DNA of 64,000 bases from Scatavimonas merdigallinarum. GTDB lineage: Bacteria; Bacillota; Clostridia; Oscillospirales; Acutalibacteraceae. The notes beneath the pieces are model-generated. The model searched no databases, had not been told where the DNA came from, and saw nothing but the letters and a program-made list of their open reading frames with translations. Location: the NCBI GenBank assembly GCA_018713055.1, contig DVFW01000042.1:1-64000 (forward strand), read 5' to 3'. Below are positions 34,367 to 41,782 of the stretch, piece by piece; position 1 is the first letter of the stretch, and each line of letters opens with the position of its first letter. A program made the translations under genes and the position numbers.

Positions 34367-35293
34367 TCAGGTGAAAAGCGGCGTGCTGAAATAACGCTCG
34401 GCAGTGTCTGGCAGCACGGTGATAACGGTTTTGCCGGGTCCAAGCTTTTTTGCCATTTTTAAGGCGGCTGCTACGTTTGTGCCGGAGGAAATCCCGCACA
34501 TAAGCCCTTCCAGGCGCGCAAGATCTTTGGCGGTTTGTATGGCTTCTTCGTCACTTACAATGTAGATATCGTCATAAATCTGTGTGTTCAGGTTGCGGGG
34601 AATCAGGCCGTCACCTATCCCCATCTGCAAATGGGCGCCTATGGTGCCGCCTGCCAGAATCGCCGCGTTTTCCGGCTCGACCGCCCAGATGAGAATATCA
34701 GGATATTGCGCCTTGAGCACCTCGCCTATACCGGTAATGGTGCCGCCTGTTCCTATACCGGAGCAAAAGCCGTCGATTGGCTGCGCAACCTGCTCCATAA
34801 TCTCCAGAGCGGTGTGGCGCTTATGTACAAGCGGGTTTGCGGGGTTTTCAAACTGCTGCGGAACGTAAACGCGCGGGTCTTCTTTTACCATTTGCAGCGC
34901 CGTTTGCAGGCAGGTTTCTATACATTTGCCAATGTTGCCGTCGTCATGAATTAAAATGACCTTTGCGCCGTAATGCTCAACCAGCTTTCTGCGCTCGTAG
35001 CTGACCGAGTCCGGCATAATGATCACCGTTTGGTAACCGCGTACCGCGCCCACAAGCGCCAGGCCAATGCCCTGGTTGCCGCTGGTGGGCTCTACTATGA
35101 TGGTATCTTTATGGATAAGCCCGTCTTTTTCGGCCTGCAGGATCATGTTATAGGCGGTTCTGGTTTTAATCGACCCACCTACGTTGAGCCCTTCGTATTT
35201 TACAAGCACCTGCGCGCCGTTTTTGTCGGCCATCCTGTTTAAGCGTATGACCGGCGTATGGCCAATTGCTTCGAGCACGTTGTCATAAATCAT
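34367..35293 (-). CDS. cysK: Cysteine synthase (O-acetylserine sulfhydrylase) CysK-like
   Basis: 308-residue PLP enzyme forming cysteine from O-acetylserine and sulfide. PLP Lys43 in LNVGGSIKTRTAY and the phosphate loop GTGGTITGIGEVL. Two core motifs deviate from typical CysK: GGSIKTR instead of GGSVKDR, and TSGNQG instead of TSGNTG. The substrate loop change could alter acceptor or donor preference. AAAGGGGCGG precedes the ATG; own promoter and terminator. Confidence 0.85.
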   Translation of the reverse strand: MIYDNVLEAIGHTPVIRLNRMADKNGAQVLVKYEGLNVGGSIKTRTAYNMILQAEKDGLIHKDTIIVEPTSGNQGIGLALVGAVRGYQTVIIMPDSVSYERRKLVEHYGAKVILIHDDGNIGKCIETCLQTALQMVKEDPRVYVPQQFENPANPLVHKRHTALEIMEQVAQPIDGFCSGIGTGGTITGIGEVLKAQYPDILIWAVEPENAAILAGGTIGAHLQMGIGDGLIPRNLNTQIYDDIYIVSDEEAIQTAKDLARLEGLMCGISSGTNVAAALKMAKKLGPGKTVITVLPDTAERYFSTPLFT

Positions 35294-35333
35294 AATGCCG
35301 CCCCTTTTCCATATGTAGATTCACACGAAAGAA

Positions 35334-35362
35334 ATTATACACCGAAATTGCCGTTTGTGCAA
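35334..35362 (-). promoter_or_regulatory. cysK promoter
   Basis: Minus strand TTGCAC (35362-35357), 17 bases, perfect TATAAT (35339-35334), 40 bases before the gene. Confidence 0.7.
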
Positions 35363-35391
35363 TTGCAAAGCAGAGAATAAAACCGGTTGCG

Positions 35392-35420
35392 TTGTTGTTT
35401 GCCCGCAATTGTGGTATAAT
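35392..35420 (+). promoter_or_regulatory. nfo promoter
   Basis: TTGTTG (35392-35397), 17 bases, TATAAT (35415-35420) with an extended TGG before the -10; about 40 bases before nfo. Divergent from the cysK promoter. Confidence 0.6.
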
Positions 35421-35459
35421 AACTACAATATGCAATTATATGAAAGGACGGAAAAAAAC

Positions 35460-36308
35460 ATGCTGCATATTGGTTCGCATTTGTCGGCCGCCAAAGGGTT
35501 TACCCATATGGCGCAGGAGGCGGTGTCCATAGGCGCCAACACGTTCCAGTTTTTTACGCGCAACCCCAGAGGGTTTGCTGCAAAGGAGATAGACCCGGAA
35601 GATATTGCGCAGTTTCACGCATATATAGCAGATAAAGGCTTCGCGCCAATTTTGGCGCACGCGCCGTATACGCTCAATGCCTGCTCTGCAGACGCCCGCA
35701 CCAGAGAGCTGGCGCAGATGATTATGGAAGACGACCTTAAGCGGATGGAGTATGTGCCGCATAATTATTATAATTTTCATCCGGGCAGCCATGTAAAGCA
35801 GGGGGCGGAAGCGGGCATTGAGATGATTGCGGCGCTTTTAAACAGAATTTTAAAGCCGGAGCAGACCACAACCGTGCTGCTGGAAACCATGGCGGGCAAG
35901 GGCAGCGAGGTGGGACGCAGTTTTGAAGAGCTGCGCGCAATTTTAGACCGCGTGCAGCTAAAAGAGAAAATGGGTGTGTGCCTGGATACCTGCCATGTAA
36001 ACGACGCGGGGTATGACATTGTGCATAACTTGGACGGCGTTTTGGAGGAGTTTGACCGGGTGATCGGCCTGGAGCGGCTGTACGCCGTCCATCTAAACGA
36101 CAGCAAAACCCCCGGCGGCAGCCATAAAGACAGGCATGAAACCATTGGCAACGGCTATTTGGGGCTGGAGGCCATTGCCCGGGTGATCAACCACCCCAGG
36201 CTTCGGCATTTGCCGTTTTATCTGGAAACGCCGAACGACCTTGCGGGTTATGCGCAGGAGATCCGGCTTTTGCGGGGCCTGTATCAGGAAGACGGCGCAC
36301 CGGCATAG
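35460..36308 (+). CDS. nfo: Endonuclease IV (Nfo)
   Basis: 282-residue AP endonuclease of base excision repair with a TIM barrel and three zinc ions. IGSHLSAAKGFTHMA, FFTRNPRG, NFHPGSH, LLETMAGKGSEVG, CLDTCHVNDAGYD, HLNDSKTPGGSHKDRHE and the late FYLETPND carry the metal ligands. The ATG at 35460 follows AAAGGACGG; the longer frame to 35355 has no ribosome site. Confidence 0.96.
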   Translation: MLHIGSHLSAAKGFTHMAQEAVSIGANTFQFFTRNPRGFAAKEIDPEDIAQFHAYIADKGFAPILAHAPYTLNACSADARTRELAQMIMEDDLKRMEYVPHNYYNFHPGSHVKQGAEAGIEMIAALLNRILKPEQTTTVLLETMAGKGSEVGRSFEELRAILDRVQLKEKMGVCLDTCHVNDAGYDIVHNLDGVLEEFDRVIGLERLYAVHLNDSKTPGGSHKDRHETIGNGYLGLEAIARVINHPRLRHLPFYLETPNDLAGYAQEIRLLRGLYQEDGAPA

Positions 36309-36335
36309 CGGGCCGCGCGCCGTTTACAGGCGGGC

Positions 36336-36520
36336 TTATTCTTTTTTATACCTTTGCTGTAAAATTTTCAGCTGTGTCTCCAGCATGCTGGTGGCAACAT
36401 TGTTAAAACTGGAATCGGTCATGCTTGCAATTTCTTCAATACCGGCAATATAAATGGATTTACTGCTGCATTTTTTCTTTGCCGGATCCCCAGTTCATCA
36501 AAATCAAACGCAAAGCTCAT
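36336..36520 (-). pseudogene. Frameshifted ribbon-helix-helix-like small gene
   Basis: An ATG at 36520 opens MSFAFDFDELGIRQRK. The continuation in another frame from about 36480 to the stop at 36336 reads KSIYIAGIEEIASMTDSSFN and NVATSMLETQLKILQQRYKKE. The second part matches the intact small protein at 36671-36856 (KTVYLP, IEEVSIKNDTSFNFALVSILE). The frame change falls at a run of six T (A on the coding strand, 36471-36476), so a one-base indel in a homopolymer would restore about 62 codons. It is a decayed paralogue, a programmed shift or a base-calling error. Confidence 0.55.
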
Positions 36521-36632
36521 AAGGCCGTGTCTTCCCTTCAAATTTGTTTTTACGTTTTTCTTTATACAAGTTGTTTTTAACCCAACGGTTTTTTCTGTTT
36601 ATATACATTTCTTCTAATAAGTTTTTGTTCAT
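36504..36632 (-). CDS. Possible 42-residue basic small protein
   Basis: Begins MNKNLLEEMYINRKNRWVKN and continues as a Lys/Arg/Asn-rich sequence to ELCV. Its stop overlaps the start of the frameshifted gene at 36520, suggesting coupled translation of the pair. A degenerate second copy of its 5' part lies at 36922-36962 (MNKNFLEESYINIS then stop). No strong ribosome site is visible and no family is recognised. Confidence 0.35.
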   Translation of the reverse strand: MNKNLLEEMYINRKNRWVKNNLYKEKRKNKFEGKTRPYELCV

Positions 36633-36638
36633 TTCTTA
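36598..36638 (-). repeat. 41-bp direct repeat, copy 1
   Basis: Matches 36922-36962 with about four mismatches over 41 bases. In both copies it precedes a small ribbon-helix-helix-like gene by 65-80 bases on the minus strand. Confidence 0.8.
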
Positions 36639-36653
36639 CGGAAGCCTTTTTAA

Positions 36654-36690
36654 AAAACCGCTGTGTGGATTTATTTCACACAGCGGTTTT
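36654..36690 (-). terminator. Terminator overlapping a coding end
   Basis: AAAACCGCTGTGTG (36654-36667) pairs perfectly with 36677-36690 across nine bases; on the minus strand it ends in TTTTTT. The stop and last five codons of the small gene at 36671 lie inside the stem-loop. Confidence 0.8.
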
Positions 36691-36856
36691 CCGGTTGTTC
36701 CGGGAACAGCGTTTTTTCCAGTATAGAAACAAGCGCAAAGTTAAAACTGGTATCGTTTTTTATGGAGACTTCTTCTATTTTGTCGGCAAGCGCTTCCGGC
36801 AAGTAAACGGTTTTGTAGATGTGAGGAGTTTTTTTTCGCGGGGACACCCTGTACAT
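36671..36856 (-). CDS. Small ribbon-helix-helix-like protein
   Basis: 61 residues: basic start MYRVSPRKKTPHIYKTVYLP, a short strand, then helices ALADKIEEVSIKNDTSFNFA and LVSILEKTLF. Strand-helix-helix of this size resembles Arc/MetJ-type DNA-binding proteins or antitoxins. AAAGGAGG precedes the ATG at good spacing. No toxin-like partner is adjacent; a degenerate paralogue lies just downstream. Function is unknown. Confidence 0.65.
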   Translation of the reverse strand: MYRVSPRKKTPHIYKTVYLPEALADKIEEVSIKNDTSFNFALVSILEKTLFPEQPENRCVK

Positions 36857-36921
36857 GCTTTTTCCTCCTTTCCTAAGTTTTCTTTATACGGGCTTTTATT
36901 TTACCCGCCGGCTATGATATG

Positions 36922-36962
36922 TTTATATAGCTTTCTTCTAAAAAGTTTTTGTTCATTTCTTA
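36922..36962 (-). repeat. 41-bp direct repeat, copy 2
   Basis: Second copy of the 36598-36638 repeat, upstream of the intact small gene. Its embedded reading frame stops after 14 codons. Confidence 0.8.
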
Positions 36963-36986
36963 TAAAAGAAATGAACAAAAACTTTT
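36941..36986. repeat. 21-bp perfect inverted repeat
   Basis: Arms 36941-36961 and 36966-36986 are perfect complements around ATAA. The right arm is an inverted third copy of the end of the 41-bp repeat, so the repeat end occurs head to head here. Confidence 0.85.
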
Positions 36987-37028
36987 CTGTCCGCGTAGCG
37001 GCTTTTCGTTCTATGCTGGATTGTTTAT

Positions 37029-37577
37029 TTAAATGGAATACCCATCCTCCGGCTTAATCCCGCACAGCAAAAGCGTACCGCACACGGCAAGCAGCGGGTA
37101 AACTTCTGTCTTTTCAGAAAGATGCGCAATAAAATCGTGTGGCTCGTATGCTTCCCCGTTTATGGAAGTCAGCTCGCGCTGCAGGCTGATGGTGGCGCGC
37201 GCATCGTCCAGGCTTGCAATGCTTAAAGTGTCGCGCAGGCCGGTGCCGCAGGTAATGGCGATATGGCTTGCGTCTTTCAGGCGGGAAACCGCCTTTTTAT
37301 TATTGCTTTCCAAAACGGGGATCAACCCCTGAGAAAGCGGAAAACTGCCCGCGCTTTTAAAATTTTCGTCAAATACCAAAACGCCCTTTGCGCTGCCGGC
37401 GCGTGGCGCGCTGTGCGTACAAAAAAGCGTAAAGCGCGGGTCTTTGCAGCTTGTATACAGGGTGTTGCCAAGCATACCCTGCACGCCGCCATAATTGGAA
37501 AGCGCGCGCAAAAAGGTATGGTGCAGGCTTTGATCCCTGCGGCAGGAGCATAACACGACAACGGGCATAAGAATCAT
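37029..37577 (-). CDS. Hypothetical protein
   Basis: 182 residues, not recognised. It contains two cysteine-rich spots (VVVLCSCRRD at the N-terminus, VCGTLLLCGIKP near the end) and an internal CGTGLRDTLSIASL. No membrane helix or signal peptide is evident. Start at 37577 or the ATG at 37568; neither has a strong ribosome site. It shares direction with the PfkB kinase gene 65 bases upstream and may be in its operon. Confidence 0.6.
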   Translation of the reverse strand: MILMPVVVLCSCRRDQSLHHTFLRALSNYGGVQGMLGNTLYTSCKDPRFTLFCTHSAPRAGSAKGVLVFDENFKSAGSFPLSQGLIPVLESNNKKAVSRLKDASHIAITCGTGLRDTLSIASLDDARATISLQRELTSINGEAYEPHDFIAHLSEKTEVYPLLAVCGTLLLCGIKPEDGYSI

Positions 37578-37642
37578 CCATTTCTATTGTATTATGTAGC
37601 GTTGCGTTTATTATTTGCCTTTGCCGCCGTTGTATACGCCTG

Positions 37643-38542
37643 TTATGCGTTTATCAGCGCGTCAAGCGCCGTTTCGTCTGTAAAGCCGTTTGCCGCTCCC
37701 GCTTCGCCAATTTTATAAGAGGCAAAATACACGGCGCGCCGCAAAGAGAAGAGCGCGTCGTTTGTTTTTGTATAAAAATGCATAAAGGCGGAAAAAAGCG
37801 CGTCGCCCGCGCCGACCGTATTCACAACCGGGCGGGTATAAACAGCGGGGATATGAATGCACTGCCGGTTTTCCCTTGTGTAAAGTAAAGCGCCTTTATG
37901 CCCAAGCCCTACGGCGATGACCTTACAGCAGTAAACGCCGGCGAGCGCTTTTACAAAGTCAGAAACTTCTCCTGGGATTGCTTCGTCGCTTAAAAAAAGC
38001 ACGTCGGCGCTGTGCATGAAGTCCGCGTTAAAGGCGTCGTGCAGATCGGAAAGGACATGCACGTCCGTAGCGATTAAAACGCCGGCCTTTTTTGCAACGG
38101 ACAAAAGCGGGCGGTTAAAATTGATGTTGCATAATACGGCCGTTTTGCAGCCTGTAAGCGCTTTTGTAAAAAGCGCGGGGTCGCACACGGCCTGCTGAAT
38201 GTCTTTCAGGTCGCAGTAGATCTGGCGCTTTCCGCTTTTGTCATATAAAACGACCGTTTGGGGCGACAGTGCCAGAGCAGGGCGGATATATGCAGTTTCC
38301 AGTCCTGCTTCCTGCACAGCCTGCAAAATGGCCTGCCCGGCCTGGTCGCGGCCTGTCAGGGAAAACAGCGTTACGCTGTCGCCCAGTGTGCGCAGCGCCT
38401 TTGCAACGTTAAAGCCCACCCCGGATACAGTGGCGTCGATACCGAAAAACGGAAAATGGATGGGGCAGTATTCTATGGGAAAGCGCTCCACCTGCACGGT
38501 TGTTTCCGTATTTAAAAGACCCGATACTAAAATTTGTTCCAC
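37643..38542 (-). CDS. PfkB-family carbohydrate/nucleoside kinase
   Basis: 299-residue ribokinase-fold kinase. Early GVGFNVAKALRTLG (substrate-binding Gly-Asn motif), and the PfkB signature NTVGAGDALFSAFMHFY with the catalytic Asp near residue 247. The substrate cannot be set from sequence; ribose, nucleosides and fructose-type sugars are possible. GTG start with AGGAGA upstream and a consensus promoter at 38589-38617. Confidence 0.85.
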   Translation of the reverse strand: MEQILVSGLLNTETTVQVERFPIEYCPIHFPFFGIDATVSGVGFNVAKALRTLGDSVTLFSLTGRDQAGQAILQAVQEAGLETAYIRPALALSPQTVVLYDKSGKRQIYCDLKDIQQAVCDPALFTKALTGCKTAVLCNINFNRPLLSVAKKAGVLIATDVHVLSDLHDAFNADFMHSADVLFLSDEAIPGEVSDFVKALAGVYCCKVIAVGLGHKGALLYTRENRQCIHIPAVYTRPVVNTVGAGDALFSAFMHFYTKTNDALFSLRRAVYFASYKIGEAGAANGFTDETALDALINA

Positions 38543-38562
38543 GACGAAATTCTCCTGTTCTG

Positions 38563-38592
38563 TTGAAAGTATTTATGCTATACTAATATAAA
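38563..38592 (+). promoter_or_regulatory. trxB promoter
   Basis: TTGAAA (38563-38568), 18 bases, TATAAA (38587-38592). It overlaps the divergent kinase promoter. Confidence 0.45.
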
Positions 38593-38617
38593 TACACAAT
38601 ATCCCGGATTTTGTCAA
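38589..38617 (-). promoter_or_regulatory. Promoter of the PfkB kinase gene
   Basis: Minus strand consensus TTGACA (38617-38612), 17 bases, TATTTA (38594-38589). The -10 overlaps that of the divergent trxB promoter, so the two may exclude each other. Confidence 0.5.
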
Positions 38618-38651
38618 TACACACCGGGACGCATGAAGAAGGGGAAGAAAA

Positions 38652-39566
38652 ATGCTGGATATTTTGATTATCGGCGCGGGACCCGCCGGCATGAGCGCCG
38701 CAATTTACGCGCTACGCGCAGGAAAACGCGTCGCCGTGTTTGACAAGGCCATGTACGGGGGGCAAACCGTCAACACCTATGAAATTGAAAATTATCCGGG
38801 AATCCGCAGGATCAGCGGAACGGATTTTGCCATGCAGCTGTACGAGCAGGCCGCCGCGCTGGGCGCGCAGTTTGTATTTGCGGATGTTGCGCCGCTTTGC
38901 CTGGAGGGAAAGGAAAAAAAGCTTATGGCTGGCGAACAGGAATATACGGCCAAAGCGGTTATTATTGCAAACGGTGCGGCGCGCAGGAAGCTTGAATGCA
39001 ACGGCGAGCAGCGGCTTACAGGGCGCGGCGTGTCTTACTGTGCAACGTGCGACGGCGCGTTTTTCAAGGGCAAACAGGCAATTGTGGCTGGCAGCGGCAA
39101 CACGGCGCTGGAAGACGCGCTGTACCTTGCCAATATTTGTGCAGAGGTCAGGCTGCTGATCCGCGGGGACCGGATTAAGGGAGAAGAAACAACGGCGCAG
39201 CGGCTGAAGAAAAAGAAGAATGTAACCATTATTTTTAACGAAAGCATAGCGGAAATTTTGGGGGAAAACCGTGTGGAAGCGGTGCGGACCGTTCACAGGG
39301 AAACGGGAAAGGAACAGGTTTACCACACAGACGCGGTGTTTGTGGCGGTTGGGCAGGCTCCAAACAACGAGCCGTTTCGGGACTTTGTAAAACTGGACAA
39401 GGACGGCTATATTATAGCGGGGGAAGATTGCAAAACCAACATGGAGGGCGTGTATGCGGCGGGCGATACACGCGCCAAACGTTTGCGGCAGATTGTAACG
39501 GCGGCCGCAGACGGCGCAATTGCGGCCGTATATGCAGCAGAATATATAGAAAAACTGGAATTTTAG
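38652..39566 (+). CDS. trxB: Thioredoxin reductase TrxB-like
   Basis: 304-residue FAD/NAD(P)H flavoprotein that reduces thioredoxin. FAD motif IIGAGPAGMSAAIYA, redox CATC in VSYCATCDGAFFKG, NAD(P)H motif IVAGSGNTALEDALYL, and late FAD contact GVYAAGDTRAKRLRQIVTAA. The second nucleotide site lacks the usual HRR after it (LIRGDRIKG), so coenzyme preference is open. Confidence 0.92.
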   Translation: MLDILIIGAGPAGMSAAIYALRAGKRVAVFDKAMYGGQTVNTYEIENYPGIRRISGTDFAMQLYEQAAALGAQFVFADVAPLCLEGKEKKLMAGEQEYTAKAVIIANGAARRKLECNGEQRLTGRGVSYCATCDGAFFKGKQAIVAGSGNTALEDALYLANICAEVRLLIRGDRIKGEETTAQRLKKKKNVTIIFNESIAEILGENRVEAVRTVHRETGKEQVYHTDAVFVAVGQAPNNEPFRDFVKLDKDGYIIAGEDCKTNMEGVYAAGDTRAKRLRQIVTAAADGAIAAVYAAEYIEKLEF

Positions 39567-39652
39567 TTTAAATATGTTGCTTATTTTTTAAATTTCGATT
39601 ATCATAAAAGAAAAAGGGGCGCGGCCTCTGAAAGAAATGGACGGCGGAAAAG

Positions 39653-40147
39653 ATGGGAGTAAACCGTATAGACAAGAAGAATTATTATCTGGATATAGCG
39701 GAAACGGTTTTGGAAAGGGGCACGTGCCTGAGACGGAACTTTGGGGCGATTATAGTAAAAAACGATCAGATTGTTTCGACCGGCTATGTGGGAGCGCCAA
39801 GAGGCAGACATAACTGCATCGACCTGGGGGTGTGCATCCGCGAAAGTATGCAGGTGCCCAGGGGCGAGCGCTATGAGCTTTGCAGAAGCGTGCATGCAGA
39901 GGCAAACGCAATTATTCATGCTTCCAGGAATGATATGATTGGCGCGACGATGTACCTGGTGGGAAAGGACGCCAAGACCGGCGAATATGTAAAGGACGCA
40001 AATTCATGCGCCATGTGTAAGCGCATGATTATCAACGCGGGGATCAAGCGCGTGATCATACGCAATTCCAGGGATACTTTTACGGCCATCTATGTGGACG
40101 ACTGGATTGCAAACGACGAATCGCTTCACGGAGAAATGGGATATTGA
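39653..40147 (+). CDS. Deoxycytidylate deaminase (ComEB type)
   Basis: 164-residue zinc enzyme converting dCMP to dUMP for thymidylate synthesis. Zinc ligand and catalytic Glu in SVHAEANAIIHAS and cysteines in NSCAMCKRMIINAGI. CSxGAPxG-like substrate region TGYVGAPRGRHNC. The usual Pro before the first Cys is replaced by Ser. Confidence 0.9.
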   Translation: MGVNRIDKKNYYLDIAETVLERGTCLRRNFGAIIVKNDQIVSTGYVGAPRGRHNCIDLGVCIRESMQVPRGERYELCRSVHAEANAIIHASRNDMIGATMYLVGKDAKTGEYVKDANSCAMCKRMIINAGIKRVIIRNSRDTFTAIYVDDWIANDESLHGEMGY

Positions 40148-40174
40148 AAGAAAAGGGGAAAAGCCATTCAGACA

Positions 40175-40206
40175 AAAAAACCCGGCACGGAAGTGCCGGG
40201 TTTTTT
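40175..40206. terminator. Bidirectional terminator
   Basis: AAAAAACCCGGCAC (40175-40188) pairs with 40193-40206 across GGAA. Lies between the dCMP deaminase gene and the convergent AbrB-type gene and can serve both. Confidence 0.9.
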
Positions 40207-40251
40207 CATGAAAAATTTTCAAGGTGCATATATTTACTATGCGCCTTTTTG

Positions 40252-40530
40252 TCATTCTGCGGGGTCCACCTCATTTTTTTCAGAAAGCTTATTTTCCAGC
40301 TCTTCGATGCAGTCTTCGCAAATCAGCTTTCCTTCATGGGAGATAAGGTTTGAAATACTGTTGCAAAAGGTGCATCCAGGCGTATATTTTCTGATAACAA
40401 TGGTGTCTTCTGTGGGGAAAAGCTCAATGGAAGTACCGCTTTCCAATTCGTAAGATTTTCTTAATGGTTTTGGAATAACAATACGACCCAGGTTGTCGAC
40501 CGTGGCAAAAAAGTTTGTGGCGTTTTTCAT
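40252..40530 (-). CDS. AbrB/SpoVT-family regulator with a cysteine-rich tail
   Basis: 92 residues. An AbrB-type swapped-hairpin DNA-binding domain (FATVDNLGRIVIPKPLRKSY, then SGTSIELFPTEDTIVIRKY) is followed by two CxxC pairs (CTFC and CEDC, 15 residues apart) that could bind zinc. This composition is common among Clostridia AbrB paralogues. Consensus promoter at 40592-40620. It is divergent from spmAB. Confidence 0.88.
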   Translation of the reverse strand: MKNATNFFATVDNLGRIVIPKPLRKSYELESGTSIELFPTEDTIVIRKYTPGCTFCNSISNLISHEGKLICEDCIEELENKLSEKNEVDPAE

Positions 40531-40591
40531 ACTAAGGACTCCTTTCTACGATTTCTTGTAAAAAATATAGTGGTTTAGCAGAATTTCTTTC

Positions 40592-40620
40592 ATTTTACCA
40601 AAAAATGCCATAATTGTCAA
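40592..40620 (-). promoter_or_regulatory. Promoter of the AbrB-type gene
   Basis: Minus strand TTGACA (40620-40615), 17 bases, TAAAAT (40597-40592). Confidence 0.7.
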
Positions 40621-40665
40621 TAAATATAACATCTTTGTTATTTTTCCGTAGTGAGGTGACAAATA

Positions 40666-41256
40666 GTGCTAAACTATATATGGGGCGCAATTTTGCTAAT
40701 AAGCATAATATGTGGTGTTTTTACAGGAAAAACAGCGCAATTAAGCCAGGGTGCGCTCAACGGCGCGCAGGAGGCAATAGAGCTGCTGCTCACCATGTGC
40801 GGTATGATGTGCCTGTGGTCGGGCCTGATGGCGATTGCTGAGCGGGGAGGTATTACCGCGCTGCTTGCAAAAATTTTTTCCCCTGTGCTGGGAAGGCTGT
40901 TTCCCCAGTATAAAGAGGACGAAAAGGCCTGCAGCGCAATTTGTTCTAATGTGACGGCGAACCTGCTGGGGCTTGGCAACGCTGCCACACCGCTTGGAAT
41001 AGAGGCCATGCGCAGGATGCAGCTGAAAAACCCGGAACAGGAGCGGGCAAACGACAGTATGGTTATGTTTGTTGTGCTCAATACGGCGTCGATCCAGCTT
41101 ATTCCGACAACAATTGCCGTTTTGCGGCAGAGCCATGGCGCAGGCGCGCCGTTTGATATTTTACCGTGCGTGTGGGTAAGCTCTGTTTTTGCGCTTGCAG
41201 TAGGCATTACGACGGCAAAGCTGTTACAAAAATGCAGGGCAAGGAAGGTGGGTTAG
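40666..41256 (+). CDS. spmA: Spore maturation protein SpmA
   Basis: 196-residue membrane protein of the nucleoside-recognition/SpmA family, needed in Bacillus for normal spore-core dehydration. LTMCGMMCLWSGLMAIAERGG, CSNVTANLLGLGNAATPLGI and MFVVLNTASIQLIPTTIAVLR are characteristic. GTG start with GAGGTGA upstream. Its amber stop is directly followed, in the same frame, by the spmB coding region. Confidence 0.93.
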   Translation: MLNYIWGAILLISIICGVFTGKTAQLSQGALNGAQEAIELLLTMCGMMCLWSGLMAIAERGGITALLAKIFSPVLGRLFPQYKEDEKACSAICSNVTANLLGLGNAATPLGIEAMRRMQLKNPEQERANDSMVMFVVLNTASIQLIPTTIAVLRQSHGAGAPFDILPCVWVSSVFALAVGITTAKLLQKCRARKVG

Positions 41257-41778
41257 ATCGAACAGCTTGGAAATTATGTAATCCCAATTGTAATTTTTTT
41301 GATTATTCTATTTGCTTTTATCAGAAAAGTTCCCTGCTTTGACACCTTTTTGGACGGGGCAAAGCAGGGGCTGGTTTCTACTTATAAAATTGCGCCTTCG
41401 CTGATTGGGCTGATTGTTGCGGTCAACATGCTCAAGGCTTCGGGCGCGCTGGAAATGCTGATCAACTTTATAAGACCTGCGGCGGAATTTTTGGGGTTTC
41501 CGGCGGAGGTAGTCCCGCTGGCGCTGCTGCGCCCGGTATCTGGCAGCGGTTCGACGGCAATTTTAAACAGTATTTTACAGGATTACGGCCCGGACAGCTT
41601 TATTGGGCGCGCAGCCAGCGTAATGGCGGGCTCTACAGAAACGACGTTTTATGCAATTGCCGTATATTATGGGGCGGTAGGGATCCGGAAAATCCGCCAT
41701 ACCGTCCCTGCCGCGCTGTGTGCGGATTTTGCAGGGATGGTTATGGCGGTTTTGAGTGTGCGTTTTTTTTACCCGTAG
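41257..41778 (+). CDS. spmB: Spore maturation protein SpmB (start codon unusual)
   Basis: Partner of SpmA. FIRKVPCFDTFLDGAKQGL, LRPVSGSGSTAILN and AGSTETTFYAIAVYYGAVGI are SpmB blocks. No ATG or GTG fits. From the ATC codon at 41257 the protein would be 173 residues, with AGGAAGGTGG six bases upstream and the expected N-terminal helix (NYVIPIVIFLIILFAF). The first standard codon, TTG at 41299, gives 159 residues and no ribosome site, cutting that helix. Read-through of the in-frame spmA TAG is a third option. Confidence 0.8.
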   Translation: MEQLGNYVIPIVIFLIILFAFIRKVPCFDTFLDGAKQGLVSTYKIAPSLIGLIVAVNMLKASGALEMLINFIRPAAEFLGFPAEVVPLALLRPVSGSGSTAILNSILQDYGPDSFIGRAASVMAGSTETTFYAIAVYYGAVGIRKIRHTVPAALCADFAGMVMAVLSVRFFYP

Positions 41779-41782
41779 GCGT

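Noticed and set aside
38712..39326. 204-codon open frame on the minus strand
   Set aside because: Antisense of trxB; low-quality composition.
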